From the NCBI RefSeq assembly GCF_025642255.1, contig NZ_CP106759.1, positions 2,383,501 through 2,447,500 of the forward strand: 64,000 nt of DNA, in the 5' to 3' direction. Shown piece after piece: positions 53,053 through 61,827 of the stretch (the stretch's first letter is position 1; each line of letters begins with the position of its first letter). The DNA is from Stenotrophomonas maltophilia. Its GTDB lineage: Bacteria; Pseudomonadota; Gammaproteobacteria; Xanthomonadales; Xanthomonadaceae. Position numbers and translations under genes: made by a program. Under the pieces are notes generated by a model. The model was not told where the DNA came from. It did no database searches and worked only from the letters and a program-made list of their open reading frames with translations.

Positions 53053-54336
53053 TCATCCCAGCACGGCCGCCAGGTCATCGGCCAGCTGTCGCTGCTGCGG
53101 TGTTCCCAGCGCCGCACAGGTGATGCGCAGGCCATGACCGGGGGCGGAAACCGCGAACACTTCGCCGGCACGCACATGCCAGCCGCGGGCGGCCAGCGCC
53201 AGTACCTGCGGGCGGCTGTCATCCGGCAGAGGCAACCACAGGTTCAACCCCTCCATCGGCACGGCCTGCTGCACGCCCCGCGCCTGCAGCAGCATCTGCA
53301 GCGACTGCAACCGCTGCTGGTAACGCACGCCGGCCGAAGCGATCTTCGCCCGCTGCGTGGCTGATTCCAGCACCGAGACCGCCGCGTCCTGCAGCAGGTG
53401 GCTGACCCAGCCGGTTCCCGCTGCCAGCCGCAGGCGCAGCCGTACCACGGTTTCCTCATCGCAGGCCAGCCACGCCAGGCGCAGATCCGGGCCCAACGGC
53501 TTGGACAGCGAGCGCAGCAGTGCCCAGCGCCGGCCATCGACGGGCAGCACCGAGTGGTAGGCCTGCTGCGAGAGCAACGCGTAATGATCGTCGATCAGCA
53601 CCGCCACCTGCGGGTAGCCGGCCAGCAGCTGGCGCAGTGCCCGCGCCCGCTTCGCATCCAGGCTGGCGCCGGTAGGATTGTGTGCGCGCGGCGTCAGCAG
53701 TACCGCGCGTGCGCCAGCCTCCAGCGCCCGCCGCAGCGACGCCACCTGCATCCCATGCGTGTCCACCGCCACGGGCAGCGGCGTGTGGCCAGCGGCATTG
53801 AGCACGTTGAGGCTGCCAAGGAAGCAGGGATCCTCTACAGCGATGCGGTCGCCGGGCAGCAGCCAGGCAGCCAGCAGGCGTTCGATGCCATCGACCGCAC
53901 CGTGGCTCAGCTCTAGGGCGTAGCCCTGCGGACAATCGGCATCCAGCGACGCACGTGCCAGCCGCTGCATGCGCGGGTCGACCGTACCCACGCCATACAG
54001 CCGAGGTGGCGCCGGTGCCAGGCGCAGGCTCGGCAACAGCCGTGGGTCCGGATTGCCACCTGCCAGATCGTGCAGCGCCAGCCCCGGCGGACTGCCTTCG
54101 CGCGCGACGGGGGCCGGCACGCCACGCACCGTGGTACCGCGCCGCCCCCCCGTACTGGCCAGGCCCGCCGCGTCCAGCCGCTTGTACGCGGCCGCCACCG
54201 TGTTGCGGTTGACGCCCAGCCGCTCGGCCAGTTCGCGTACCGGCGGCAGCACGCTGCCCGCGGTCAGCCGCCCGTCGCCGATGCCCTCGCGGATGCTGTC
54301 GAAGATCGATTCGGCACTGTGCCCGGTGATTTTCAT
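53053..54336 (-). CDS. MocR/PtsJ-type regulator (GntR HTH fused to PLP aminotransferase domain)
   Basis: The 427-residue protein has an N-terminal GntR winged helix (about 8-70; VRELAERLGVNRNTVAAAYKRL) joined to a fold-type I aminotransferase domain. The domain has a PTGASLD segment, DDHYALLSQQ and the PLP-anchoring lysine in SLSKPLGPDLRL. MocR proteins such as PdxR sense PLP or its derivatives. The gene is divergent from a PLP homeostasis gene, and two direct repeats lie immediately upstream of its start, so it likely regulates itself and that neighbour. The exact ligand and target set cannot be read from sequence. Confidence 0.9.
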   Translation of the reverse strand: MKITGHSAESIFDSIREGIGDGRLTAGSVLPPVRELAERLGVNRNTVAAAYKRLDAAGLASTGGRRGTTVRGVPAPVAREGSPPGLALHDLAGGNPDPRLLPSLRLAPAPPRLYGVGTVDPRMQRLARASLDADCPQGYALELSHGAVDGIERLLAAWLLPGDRIAVEDPCFLGSLNVLNAAGHTPLPVAVDTHGMQVASLRRALEAGARAVLLTPRAHNPTGASLDAKRARALRQLLAGYPQVAVLIDDHYALLSQQAYHSVLPVDGRRWALLRSLSKPLGPDLRLAWLACDEETVVRLRLRLAAGTGWVSHLLQDAAVSVLESATQRAKIASAGVRYQQRLQSLQMLLQARGVQQAVPMEGLNLWLPLPDDSRPQVLALAARGWHVRAGEVFAVSAPGHGLRITCAALGTPQQRQLADDLAAVLG

Positions 54337-54337
54337 T

Positions 54338-54372
54338 TTGTCCTATGCCAAAATAAATCTTGTCCTGTGCCA
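54338..54372. promoter_or_regulatory. Direct-repeat operator for the MocR regulator
   Basis: TTGTCCTATGCCA (54338-54350) and TTGTCCTGTGCCA (54360-54372) are near-identical direct repeats 22 bp apart, about two helical turns. They lie between the two divergent starts. Head-to-tail half-sites are a known feature of MocR operators. Confidence 0.72.
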
Positions 54373-54412
54373 GTGTATCCCACCCTGGCCACCCTGCATT
54401 GGAGGTGCACGC

Positions 54413-55186
54413 ATGCCCCTTGCCGCCGCCGACTGGCCTGTCGCCCAGTCCGTCGAACAGATCGCCCGCAACCTGCTCACGGTGCGCCAGCGCATCGCGC
54501 GGGCCTGTGCCCGCGCGGGCCGCGACCCGCAGAGCGTGCGCCTGCTGCCGGTCAGCAAGACCGTGGATGAGGCGCGCATCCGCATGGCCGTGGCTGCCGG
54601 CTGCCATGAGCTGGGTGAGAACAAGGTGCAGGAGGCACAGCGCAAGGCCGAGTCGATGGCCGACCTTGGCGTGCACTGGTCTGTGATCGGCCACCTGCAG
54701 ACCAACAAGGCCCGCCATGTGGCGCGCTTCGCCAGTGAATTCCAGGCGCTGGACAGCCTGCGCGTGGCCGAAGCGCTGCAGCAGCGCCTGCTGCTGGAGG
54801 ACCGCACTCTGGACGTGTTCGTGCAGGTCAACACCTCCGCCGAACCCAGCAAGTACGGCCTGGAGCCCGGCGCCGTCGAGGCTTTCGTGCAGCAGCTGCC
54901 CATGTTCGACCGCCTGCGCGTACGCGGATTGATGACCCTGGCCATCTTCACTCCGGAGGTGGAACGCGTACGCGCCTGCTTCGTCCGCCTGCGCACGCTG
55001 CGCGACCAGCTGCAGCGCAGCGCGCCGACCGGCATCGACCTGTCGCAGCTGTCGATGGGCATGTCCGGCGACTTCGAGGTCGCCATCGAGGAGGGCGCCA
55101 CCGTGGTCCGCGTCGGCCAGGCCATCTTCGGAGCACGCGCGACACCGGACAGCGCCTACTGGCCCACCAGTGGAGGGGCCGCATGA
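54413..55186 (+). CDS. yggS: Pyridoxal phosphate homeostasis protein (YggS/PLPBP family)
   Basis: The 257-residue protein starts at an ATG at 54413 preceded by TGGAGGTGCACGC. It has the alanine-racemase-like barrel of the family. Motifs are LLPVSKTV with the PLP lysine near 44, LGENKVQEAQ, HWSVIGHLQTNKAR, and a phosphate-binding SMGMSGDFEVAIEEGATVVRVGQ segment near the C-terminus. It binds PLP and buffers free PLP. The next gene overlaps it by 4 bp (ATGA). Confidence 0.95.
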   Translation: MPLAAADWPVAQSVEQIARNLLTVRQRIARACARAGRDPQSVRLLPVSKTVDEARIRMAVAAGCHELGENKVQEAQRKAESMADLGVHWSVIGHLQTNKARHVARFASEFQALDSLRVAEALQQRLLLEDRTLDVFVQVNTSAEPSKYGLEPGAVEAFVQQLPMFDRLRVRGLMTLAIFTPEVERVRACFVRLRTLRDQLQRSAPTGIDLSQLSMGMSGDFEVAIEEGATVVRVGQAIFGARATPDSAYWPTSGGAA

Positions 55187-55884
55187 AGCACGCAGTCGTC
55201 CTGCAACACATCGCCTTCGAAGACCTCGGCACGCTGCAGCCGCTGCTGTTGGCCCAGGGCTGGCAGCTGCACGTGCTGCAGGCCGGCATCGATGCGCTTG
55301 ACGCGGCCGAAGCGGCTGATCTGCTGGTCGTACTGGGAGGCCCGGTCAGCGTCAACGATGGCCTGCTCTACCCCTTCCTGGCTGACAGCATCGCGCTGCT
55401 GCAACGGCGCCTGCACCTGCAGCGGCCGACCCTCGGCATCTGCCTGGGTGCGCAGCTGATGGCACGTGCGCTGGGGGCGGAGGTGGCGCCCAGCGGAGGC
55501 AAGGAAATCGGATTCGCGCCACTGCTGCTGACCGACGAGGGCCAGCGTTCTCCCCTGCTGGCATTGCAGGGCATTCCTGTGCTGCATTGGCATGGCGAAG
55601 CCTTCGAACTCCCGGACGGTGCGCACCGTCTTGCCAGCACACCCGCCTGCCGCCACCAGGCCTTTTCCATCGGGAAGCATGCACTGGCCCTGCAGTGCCA
55701 CCCGGAACTGGACGCGCGGCAGTTCGAACGCTGGCTGATCGGCCACGCGCTCGAGCTGGCCCAGGCGGGCATCGACCCGAACGATCTTCGCGCGCAGGCA
55801 CGCCGCTATGGCGCCCCGCTGGCCGCAGCCGCGACTGCGATGTTCAACCACTGGCTGCAGGAACTACCGGAGAACGCACGATGA
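55183..55884 (+). CDS. Class I glutamine amidotransferase
   Basis: The 233-residue protein has the class I glutaminase triad: nucleophile in GICLGAQL (near residue 88), catalytic His in ALQCHPELD with the following Glu. There is no fused synthetase domain. It resembles stand-alone GMP synthase-like amidotransferases whose acceptor is unknown. It overlaps yggS and the next small gene by ATGA junctions at both ends, so all three are translated together. Confidence 0.9.
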   Translation: MKHAVVLQHIAFEDLGTLQPLLLAQGWQLHVLQAGIDALDAAEAADLLVVLGGPVSVNDGLLYPFLADSIALLQRRLHLQRPTLGICLGAQLMARALGAEVAPSGGKEIGFAPLLLTDEGQRSPLLALQGIPVLHWHGEAFELPDGAHRLASTPACRHQAFSIGKHALALQCHPELDARQFERWLIGHALELAQAGIDPNDLRAQARRYGAPLAAAATAMFNHWLQELPENAR

Positions 55885-56105
55885 ACTACCGCCTGCTGGT
55901 CCACCGTCACGGCGCCTACTGGGGTCATTTCGACTGCCAAGGGGCCGATGCGCTGCAACGCCTGGAGACCATCGCCGCGCACCTGCCCAACGCAGCGGGA
56001 TTCCAGCTGCAACGCCAGAAGGGCATTGGCGAGGAACGCATCCTGTCCAGCAATGCCGAAGGCCTGCGTGTGCTCGCTGCACAGATCCAGTACCGCGACC
56101 TCTGA
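55881..56105 (+). CDS. Small conserved-context protein, unknown
   Basis: The 74-residue protein starts at an ATG overlapping the amidotransferase stop (ATGA). It is soluble, with an MNYRLLVHRHGAYWGHFDC beginning. Coupling to yggS and the amidotransferase supports it being a real gene. I do not recognise the family. It ends about 50 bp before the Fur-box-like site of the haem cluster. Confidence 0.6.
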   Translation: MNYRLLVHRHGAYWGHFDCQGADALQRLETIAAHLPNAAGFQLQRQKGIGEERILSSNAEGLRVLAAQIQYRDL

Positions 56106-56156
56106 CGCAGAGCGCGCTGCCGGCCCGCTCGCCTTCGATGCACCGTCACCATGGAT

Positions 56157-56175
56157 GCAAATGATTCTCTTTTAC
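56157..56175 (+). promoter_or_regulatory. Fur-box-like site upstream of the haem cluster
   Basis: GCAAATGATTCTCTTTTAC matches 12 of 19 positions of the Fur consensus GATAATGATAATCATTATC and keeps the left AATGAT half. It lies 65 bp before the sigma factor start. Confidence 0.6.
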
Positions 56176-56239
56176 TGTAAGGTGCAGGCGCTGCCCTTGC
56201 CGCCGCGGGCTGTTCCCTTTCCCAGTTGTAGCCCGCCCC

Positions 56240-56749
56240 GTGTCCACGCCTGTCGAACCGACGGATGTCGCGCATCTGTGCGCCGCCCATTACCGGCCGC
56301 TGCACGCCCACGTCCGCCGCAAACTTCCGCAACGCAGCGATGCCGATGACGTCGTCCAGGAGACCTGGCTGCGTGTCGTCAAGGTCGCCGCCAGTGGCCT
56401 GCTCAGCAATGGCCGCGCCTACCTGTACCGCGTCGCCCACAACCTGATCGCCGACCATTACCGGCAACGCCAGCGCCGCCGGGAAGACCCGCTGGACGAA
56501 GCCTCTCTGACCACCCTCGCCGATCCGGCGCCCCTGCCGGAACAACGCCTGCTCGATCTCGAACAACTGCGTCACCTTGACGCGATCATCGCCGCCCTGC
56601 CGCCCCGCTCGCGGCAGGTGTTCCTGCTGGCCCGGGTCGAACAGATGGCCTTGGCCGAAATCGGTCGCCAGCTCGGCATCAGCCGGCAGACCGTGCATGG
56701 ACACCTGCTGCGCGCGCTGGTCGCGCTGCAACAGGTACCCGGCCCATGA
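56240..56749 (+). CDS. FecI/HasI-like ECF sigma factor
   Basis: The 169-residue protein starts at a GTG at 56240. It has sigma-70 region 2 (AHVRRKLPQRSDADDVVQETWLRVV, residues about 24-48) and region 4 with the HTH block AEIGRQLGISRQTVHGHLLRAL near 140. These group IV sigma factors are activated by an outer-membrane receptor through a FecR-type protein. It overlaps the FecR-like gene by 4 bp (ATGA) in the standard order. Confidence 0.92.
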   Translation: MSTPVEPTDVAHLCAAHYRPLHAHVRRKLPQRSDADDVVQETWLRVVKVAASGLLSNGRAYLYRVAHNLIADHYRQRQRRREDPLDEASLTTLADPAPLPEQRLLDLEQLRHLDAIIAALPPRSRQVFLLARVEQMALAEIGRQLGISRQTVHGHLLRALVALQQVPGP

Positions 56750-57672
56750 GCCAGGACACGATCGCACGCGAAGCCGCACGCTGGTGGCTCGACGGCCATG
56801 ACGGTACGCGCGACGAGCGCGCGTTCGCCCACTGGTATCAGGCAGACCCGCGCCATGCAGCACAGTACCTGCACCTGCAGCAGCTGTGGCAGGCCGGTGC
56901 CGGCCTGCCCAGCCTGCAACGCCAGCAGCAGCGTCACCGCCGGCGCGCCCTGCGCGAGGCGGGCATCGGCGCCCTGCTGCTGTGCGTGCTGGGCCTGTCG
57001 CTCCGCCAGGACGCACCGCCGCCAGAACTGGTGCTGCGCACCACCGTCGGCGAGATCCGCGAGACACCCTTGCAGGACGGTTCGCGCGTCGTGCTTTCTC
57101 CGGGCAGCGAGGTGCGCGTCCGCATCGACGGGCAGCGCCGGCAGCTGCAGCTCAAGAAGGGACAGGCCTGGTTCCAGGTTGCCGCCGATGCCGACCGGCC
57201 GTTCCAGGTGCGCACGCCGCATGGCAGGGTCACCGCGCTGGGCACCGCATTCGATGTCGCCGTGCAGAACGGCAGCAGCGTGGTGACCGTCACCGAACAC
57301 CAGGTGCGGGTGGACAGCGGCAGCGGCAGCGGAGAGGCAAGCCAGGGCGAACAACTGCGCTTCGATGGCCAGACACCCGGCACCCCGTCGGCCGCACCGG
57401 CAGGCGTGCTCGCCTGGCGCGAGCGGCGCCTGCAGTGGGTATCGGCCCCATTGGAGGATGTCGCCCGGGGGCTGGACCGCTGGGACGGTGGGCACACCTG
57501 GATCATGGGCGCGCGCCTGCGCCAGCAGCGGGTCACCGTGCTGGGCAATGCCACCGGCGCCACCGGCACCCGCGACCAGCTCGCCCGGCAACTGCAGGTC
57601 CGCGTGCTGCGCATCGGTCCCGGACTGCAGCTGTGGCTGTCATCAACGCACGGCACCGGCCATGCACCCTGA
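56746..57672 (+). CDS. FecR/HasS-like transmembrane sigma regulator
   Basis: The 308-residue protein has an N-terminal cytoplasmic DUF4880-type domain (REAARWWLDGHDG...AFAHWYQADPRH), one transmembrane segment (about 66-84), a periplasmic FecR domain (FQVAADADRPFQVRTPHGRVTALGTAFDV near 135-165) and an STN-like C-terminus. It passes the substrate signal from the receptor to the sigma factor and holds it inactive otherwise. Coupled to the sigma gene; the receptor gene follows after 64 bp. Confidence 0.92.
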   Translation: MSQDTIAREAARWWLDGHDGTRDERAFAHWYQADPRHAAQYLHLQQLWQAGAGLPSLQRQQQRHRRRALREAGIGALLLCVLGLSLRQDAPPPELVLRTTVGEIRETPLQDGSRVVLSPGSEVRVRIDGQRRQLQLKKGQAWFQVAADADRPFQVRTPHGRVTALGTAFDVAVQNGSSVVTVTEHQVRVDSGSGSGEASQGEQLRFDGQTPGTPSAAPAGVLAWRERRLQWVSAPLEDVARGLDRWDGGHTWIMGARLRQQRVTVLGNATGATGTRDQLARQLQVRVLRIGPGLQLWLSSTHGTGHAP

Positions 57673-57736
57673 CATCGTCCCTGCCCGTGCGTCTTCCCAG
57701 GCTGACGACGCTCTGCGTCACTCCCTGGAGACCTCG

Positions 57737-60208
57737 ATGCTGTCCCACCGCCCCCTTGTCCTGGCCTTGTCGCTGGCCTGCGCCAGCCCGGTTCCATTCC
57801 TGTCCGGCCATGCCCAGGCACAGACCGCAACCCGCCACTACGACCTGCCTGCACAGCCGCTGGCCGGCGCACTGGATGCCTACAGCCGGCTCACCGGCAT
57901 CGATCTGGTAATCGGTGGCGCGCTGCCCCAGCGCCAGATGGCGCCCGCCCTGCGCGGCAACTTCGACGACAGGCAGGCGCTGTCACAATTGTTGGCCGGC
58001 ACCGGCCTGCGGCCCCGCTTCATCGATGCACGGCGTGCCACCCTCGAGCCGGCGCCTGCCGAGTCCAGCGATGGCAGCCGCCGCACCGGTCCGTTGCGCG
58101 TGCAGGGCACTCCTGCACAGGGCCATGCGCCCGGCACCGGCGCCAGCCAGTACGTCCCCGCCACCCGCGATGGCTTCGCGCCAGCCGTTGGCAGTGAACG
58201 CGTGGCGATGGCCGAACGCCAGGAGGGCAACAGCCTGCTGCGCTCGATGCCCGGCACGCACAGCTTCCACTCGCGCAGCCAGCCCGGCCTCCAGGTCAAC
58301 ATCCGTGGCATGACCGGCGCCGGCCGCGTCAACACGATGATCGACGGTGTCACCCAGACCTTCCGCAACAACGCCGGGCACGGCTCCGGCGGCCCGTTCG
58401 CCTATGTCGACCCATTCCTGCTGGCCGGGGTGGATGTGCAGCGCGGTGCCGTCGCTGGCGGCGATGGCGCTGGCACCCTGGCCGGTACCGCCAACTTCCG
58501 CACGCTGGATATCGATGACCTGCTGGGTGAGAGCCGCGACTGGGGCCTGCGCGCCGGCTACCGGCACGGCGACAACGGCTATGGCAGTGGCCGCACCTTC
58601 GCCGGCGCGTGGCGCCACAGCGAGGAAGGCGGTGACCGCCAGTTCGGCCTGCTTGCGGCGGCCAGCAGCAGCCGCAGCAGCGAGTACGCGACCGCCAACG
58701 GGCAGAAGAACAGCGCCGACCCGGGCAGCCAGCACCCCAGAAGCTGGCTGCTCAAGGCCCGCCTGCAACCCAGTGAGCTGCACCGGCTGGACCTGAGCCA
58801 CATGCGCTACGAGAACGACTTCTATCACAACTACCCGTGGCAGATTTCGGCACGCAACCAGCGCGCCAGCTATCACTACACGCCCTACACACCCTGGATC
58901 GACCTGCGCGCCAGCTTCGCCGCCAACAAGACGCGGCTGTTCTATCCGCCGGTGGAAGTGTCCAGCTACATCGGCCGGCGTACCCACAGCAGCCTGAGCA
59001 GCTGGAACATCGACAACACCAGCCGCTTCGAGATCGGCTCGCTGCAGGCACGCTGGAACACAGGCCTCAAGCACCAGTCGGACATTTTCGTTGCTGATAC
59101 GCCCACCCTGCGCGGCGCCAACCCGCAGGGGCGCAGCCAGCTGGACAGCGTGTTCAGTACGCTCGAACTGCAGTACGGCATCTACGCACTGACCACCGGG
59201 CTGCGCCAGGATCGCTACGGCATCCGCGGGCACATCCCGGCCTGTTCGGATGTGCCGGGCCAGTGCACCCGGATCAACGGCGGGGGCATCGACATCCGCC
59301 GCCGCCAACATGCACTCAGTCCCAGCCTCTCGGTTTCGTTGCAGGCAACCGACTGGCTGCAGCTGTACGCCGAGGCCTCGCGAACATCGCGGCCGCCACG
59401 CGTGCAGGAGATGTTCTTCGAGAAGATTCCGCTGGAAGGCATGAGCGATGCCGATGGCGTAGGCGCCAATCCATTCCTGCGTCGCGAACGCTCGCGCAAC
59501 CTGCAGTTCGGCGCCAATCTCAGCACCGACTCGCTGCTGCGCGACGGCGACCTGGCCCAGTTGCGGGTAACCCGCTTCGACAACCGCATCCGCGACTACA
59601 TCAAGCCGCAGTACCTGCTGATCGTGCATCCACCGGAAATCGAGCCCGTCGTGGTACCGATCGACAGCGACCCGCAGCTTTCGGCCTGGACCGATGCGCT
59701 GGATGTGGACGACTTCAGCGTCACCACCCGCTGGATGAACGACCCGGGCGTGGTGCGCATGCGTGGCATCGAGCTGGAGGCCCACTACGCCAGCGAGCAC
59801 TATCACGCGACGCTGAGCTGGACACGATCACACACCAGCGCGCCCACCATCGAGTTCGTCAACCTGGAAGACATCACCGCGCTTCCCGACCGCTACTGGA
59901 CGCTGGACGTCGGCGGTCGCTGGTGGCAGCAGCGCGTGCAGGCCGGCGTGCGCGCCGAATACTCCGGCCCCACTGAGGAAGGCTACGACTTCTTCCAGAC
60001 CCGCAAGACCCGCGGCACGGGTGTGCTGCTGGACTTCTACGCCAGCTTCAAGCCACAGGCCAGCACCACCGTATGGCTGAACATCGAAAACCTGCAAAAC
60101 AAAGCCTATGACAACAATGCCTCGATCGACAGCATCTTCAGCCCGATCCTGGACCGCGGCAACGGCCGCGGCCGCACCGTCTCGATGGGCGTCAACGTGG
60201 CGTTCTAG
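57737..60208 (+). CDS. HasR-like TonB-dependent haem receptor with STN signalling domain
   Basis: From the ATG at 57737 the 823-residue protein has a signal peptide (about 1-29) and an STN (secretin/TonB short N-terminal) domain (about 33-90, with YDLPAQPLAGALDAYSRLTG). The plug carries VNIRGMTGAGRVNTMIDGV and TFRNNAGHG, and a 22-strand barrel ends in an aromatic residue. RPPRVQEMF and NPFLRRERSRN correspond to the FRAP/NPNL haem-receptor motifs. The STN domain and adjacent sigma/FecR genes mark it as a transducer that induces its own synthesis. Neighbours encode a ChaN-like protein and TonB, supporting haem as substrate. No haemophore gene is seen. Confidence 0.9.
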   Translation: MLSHRPLVLALSLACASPVPFLSGHAQAQTATRHYDLPAQPLAGALDAYSRLTGIDLVIGGALPQRQMAPALRGNFDDRQALSQLLAGTGLRPRFIDARRATLEPAPAESSDGSRRTGPLRVQGTPAQGHAPGTGASQYVPATRDGFAPAVGSERVAMAERQEGNSLLRSMPGTHSFHSRSQPGLQVNIRGMTGAGRVNTMIDGVTQTFRNNAGHGSGGPFAYVDPFLLAGVDVQRGAVAGGDGAGTLAGTANFRTLDIDDLLGESRDWGLRAGYRHGDNGYGSGRTFAGAWRHSEEGGDRQFGLLAAASSSRSSEYATANGQKNSADPGSQHPRSWLLKARLQPSELHRLDLSHMRYENDFYHNYPWQISARNQRASYHYTPYTPWIDLRASFAANKTRLFYPPVEVSSYIGRRTHSSLSSWNIDNTSRFEIGSLQARWNTGLKHQSDIFVADTPTLRGANPQGRSQLDSVFSTLELQYGIYALTTGLRQDRYGIRGHIPACSDVPGQCTRINGGGIDIRRRQHALSPSLSVSLQATDWLQLYAEASRTSRPPRVQEMFFEKIPLEGMSDADGVGANPFLRRERSRNLQFGANLSTDSLLRDGDLAQLRVTRFDNRIRDYIKPQYLLIVHPPEIEPVVVPIDSDPQLSAWTDALDVDDFSVTTRWMNDPGVVRMRGIELEAHYASEHYHATLSWTRSHTSAPTIEFVNLEDITALPDRYWTLDVGGRWWQQRVQAGVRAEYSGPTEEGYDFFQTRKTRGTGVLLDFYASFKPQASTTVWLNIENLQNKAYDNNASIDSIFSPILDRGNGRGRTVSMGVNVAF

Positions 60209-60995
60209 CCGACGCTGGTTGCCGCTGTGCCTGCTTGCCGTGCTGGCGACCGGGCAGGCCCAGTCGATGCCCGGCACGGTGATCGACCTGGCCAGCGGCC
60301 GGCCGTTGCAGGAAGCGGCGTTCGTGCAGCGCGTCGCCGCCGCCCGGCACCTGTTGCTGGGGGAACGCCATGACGTCGCCGCCGACCATGCCGCCGAACG
60401 CTGGCTGTTGCAGGCCCTGCACCAGCAGCGACCACAGGGTGCGCTGGTCCTGGAGATGATCGGCAGTGAACGCCAGCCCCGCCTGCAGCGCGTGCAGCGC
60501 TGGCTGGACAAGGGCAACCGTGCCGACGGGCAACACCTGCAGGAACTGCTGGGCTGGGACCCCCGTTGGCCGTGGTCGGCCTATGGCGGACTGGTGCAGG
60601 ATGCCGCCGCTGCAGGCATCGCCCTGCACGGTGGCAACCTCTCGCGTGCGGAGGTCGACGCGCTGCTCGCTTCGTCGGCACCGGCGCGCTTCCCGGTGCC
60701 TGGCGCACGCCACCGCCTGTCGAACGTAGTGCTGGCCCAGCACGCCGACGCCGCACCGCTGCTGGAAGGCATGCTGGCCGTTCAGCAGGCCCGCGATTCG
60801 CGTATGGCGCAGGTACTGGCGGCCGCACAGACACCCGCGCTGCTGGTTGCCGGCCGCTGGCATGTGCTGCGCGGCACCGGCGTACCGGGCTATCTGCCCG
60901 CATCCACGCCTGCGCTGGTGGTCGCTCTGGCATCGGCGGAAGAAGCCATCGACGCCAGCGACGCCGACCTGCTGTGGGTGATCGCAGATGAGTGA
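60108..60995 (+). CDS. ChaN-like haem-binding exported protein
   Basis: The frame overlaps the receptor's 3' end; the ATG at 60108 (or 60117) gives a long n-region before the hydrophobic signal (about 37-52). No closer ATG/GTG exists, and a TTG at 60219 would leave no basic n-region, so the start is uncertain. The mature protein is ChaN/DUF399-like: HLLLGERHDVAADHAAE near 80-95, LVLEMIGSERQPRLQ, LGWDPRWPWSAYGGLVQDA, and ALLVAGRWHVLRGTGVPGYL near the end. ChaN-type proteins bind haem at the envelope. Its stop overlaps the tonB start. Confidence 0.83.
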   Translation: MTTMPRSTASSARSWTAATAAAAPSRWASTWRSSRRWLPLCLLAVLATGQAQSMPGTVIDLASGRPLQEAAFVQRVAAARHLLLGERHDVAADHAAERWLLQALHQQRPQGALVLEMIGSERQPRLQRVQRWLDKGNRADGQHLQELLGWDPRWPWSAYGGLVQDAAAAGIALHGGNLSRAEVDALLASSAPARFPVPGARHRLSNVVLAQHADAAPLLEGMLAVQQARDSRMAQVLAAAQTPALLVAGRWHVLRGTGVPGYLPASTPALVVALASAEEAIDASDADLLWVIADE

Positions 60996-61701
60996 ACGCA
61001 GGCAACACTGGCAGGCAATGGCGATCACCGTCGGTATCCACCTGCTGCCGCTGCTGCTGCTCGTGCACTGGGTGGCAGCCCCGCCTACGCTGCCGCCGCC
61101 AGAGCAGGATGTGCGCATCAGCCTGCGCCTGCTTGCGCCGGCTGCACCGCCACAGCCTGTGGAGGAACGCCAGGCCGAACAGCCCAGCCAGGCGCAACAG
61201 GCGCGCGCCGCGCAGCCACGGAAATCGCCGCCGCCACCCGCGCCGACCCACGCGCGTGAAGGCGAACTGGCCGCTAGCGAGATCGCCGGCGCCGGCCGGC
61301 AACCCACGCGGGTCGCCCCACCTGCGGCCGCGGCCGATGCCCGTCCCGCACCGGCATCGATCACGGCCGCGCCGCCTGCTCCAGACGCCCCACCCGCGGA
61401 CGTCCAGGCCGGCGCTGCCAGCGACCAGTGGGAAGCGCGGCTGATGGCACGACTGGAGCGATACCGCTACTACCCCTCCAGCGCTAGATCGCGGCGCCAG
61501 CAGGGCACCAGCTGGGTCCGCGCCAGCATCGACCGCGACGGACGCCTTCTGGCGCTAAGGCTGGAGCAGTCCAGCGGCCAGTCCCTGCTCGATGACGCGG
61601 CGCTGCAGACCTTCCGCCGCGCACAGCCGCTGCCACGCATTCCCGACGAAATGAAGGCGCCGCAGGAACTGGTGGTACCCGTGGAGTACTACCTGCGCTA
61701 G
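60988..61701 (+). CDS. Dedicated TonB (HasB-like)
   Basis: The 237-residue protein has one N-terminal transmembrane segment (about 12-31), a proline/alanine-rich periplasmic spacer (about 45-140) and a C-terminal TonB domain with YRYYPSSARSRRQQG, an LRLEQSSGQSLLDDAAL block and LVVPVEYYLR at the end. It overlaps ChaN by 8 bp. Position after the haem receptor suggests it energises that receptor specifically. ExbB/ExbD are not in the window. Confidence 0.92.
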   Translation: MSERRQHWQAMAITVGIHLLPLLLLVHWVAAPPTLPPPEQDVRISLRLLAPAAPPQPVEERQAEQPSQAQQARAAQPRKSPPPPAPTHAREGELAASEIAGAGRQPTRVAPPAAAADARPAPASITAAPPAPDAPPADVQAGAASDQWEARLMARLERYRYYPSSARSRRQQGTSWVRASIDRDGRLLALRLEQSSGQSLLDDAALQTFRRAQPLPRIPDEMKAPQELVVPVEYYLR

Positions 61702-61786
61702 GCGCTGTACGCTTACGCTTCGATCTCCTACAGCATGACGCAGCAGCGGAATCGGCGTGCCCGTGCACCGGGTTCGCCGCCCGGCA

Positions 61787-61816
61787 GTCCTCCGCACCGC
61801 GTTGCGTGCGGAGGAC
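61787..61816. terminator. Terminator between tonB and the decarboxylase
   Basis: An 11-bp perfect stem, GTCCTCCGCAC / GTGCGGAGGAC with an 8-nt loop, lies between convergent genes 86 bp after tonB and 12 bp before the decarboxylase stop. Confidence 0.72.
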
Positions 61817-61827
61817 CAGGGAACGGC

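Noticed and set aside
56106-56239. Possible small RNA (PrrF-like) next to the Fur-like site
   Set aside because: No terminator hairpin with U-tract follows in the 130-bp gap; the site is better explained as the promoter of the sigma factor gene.
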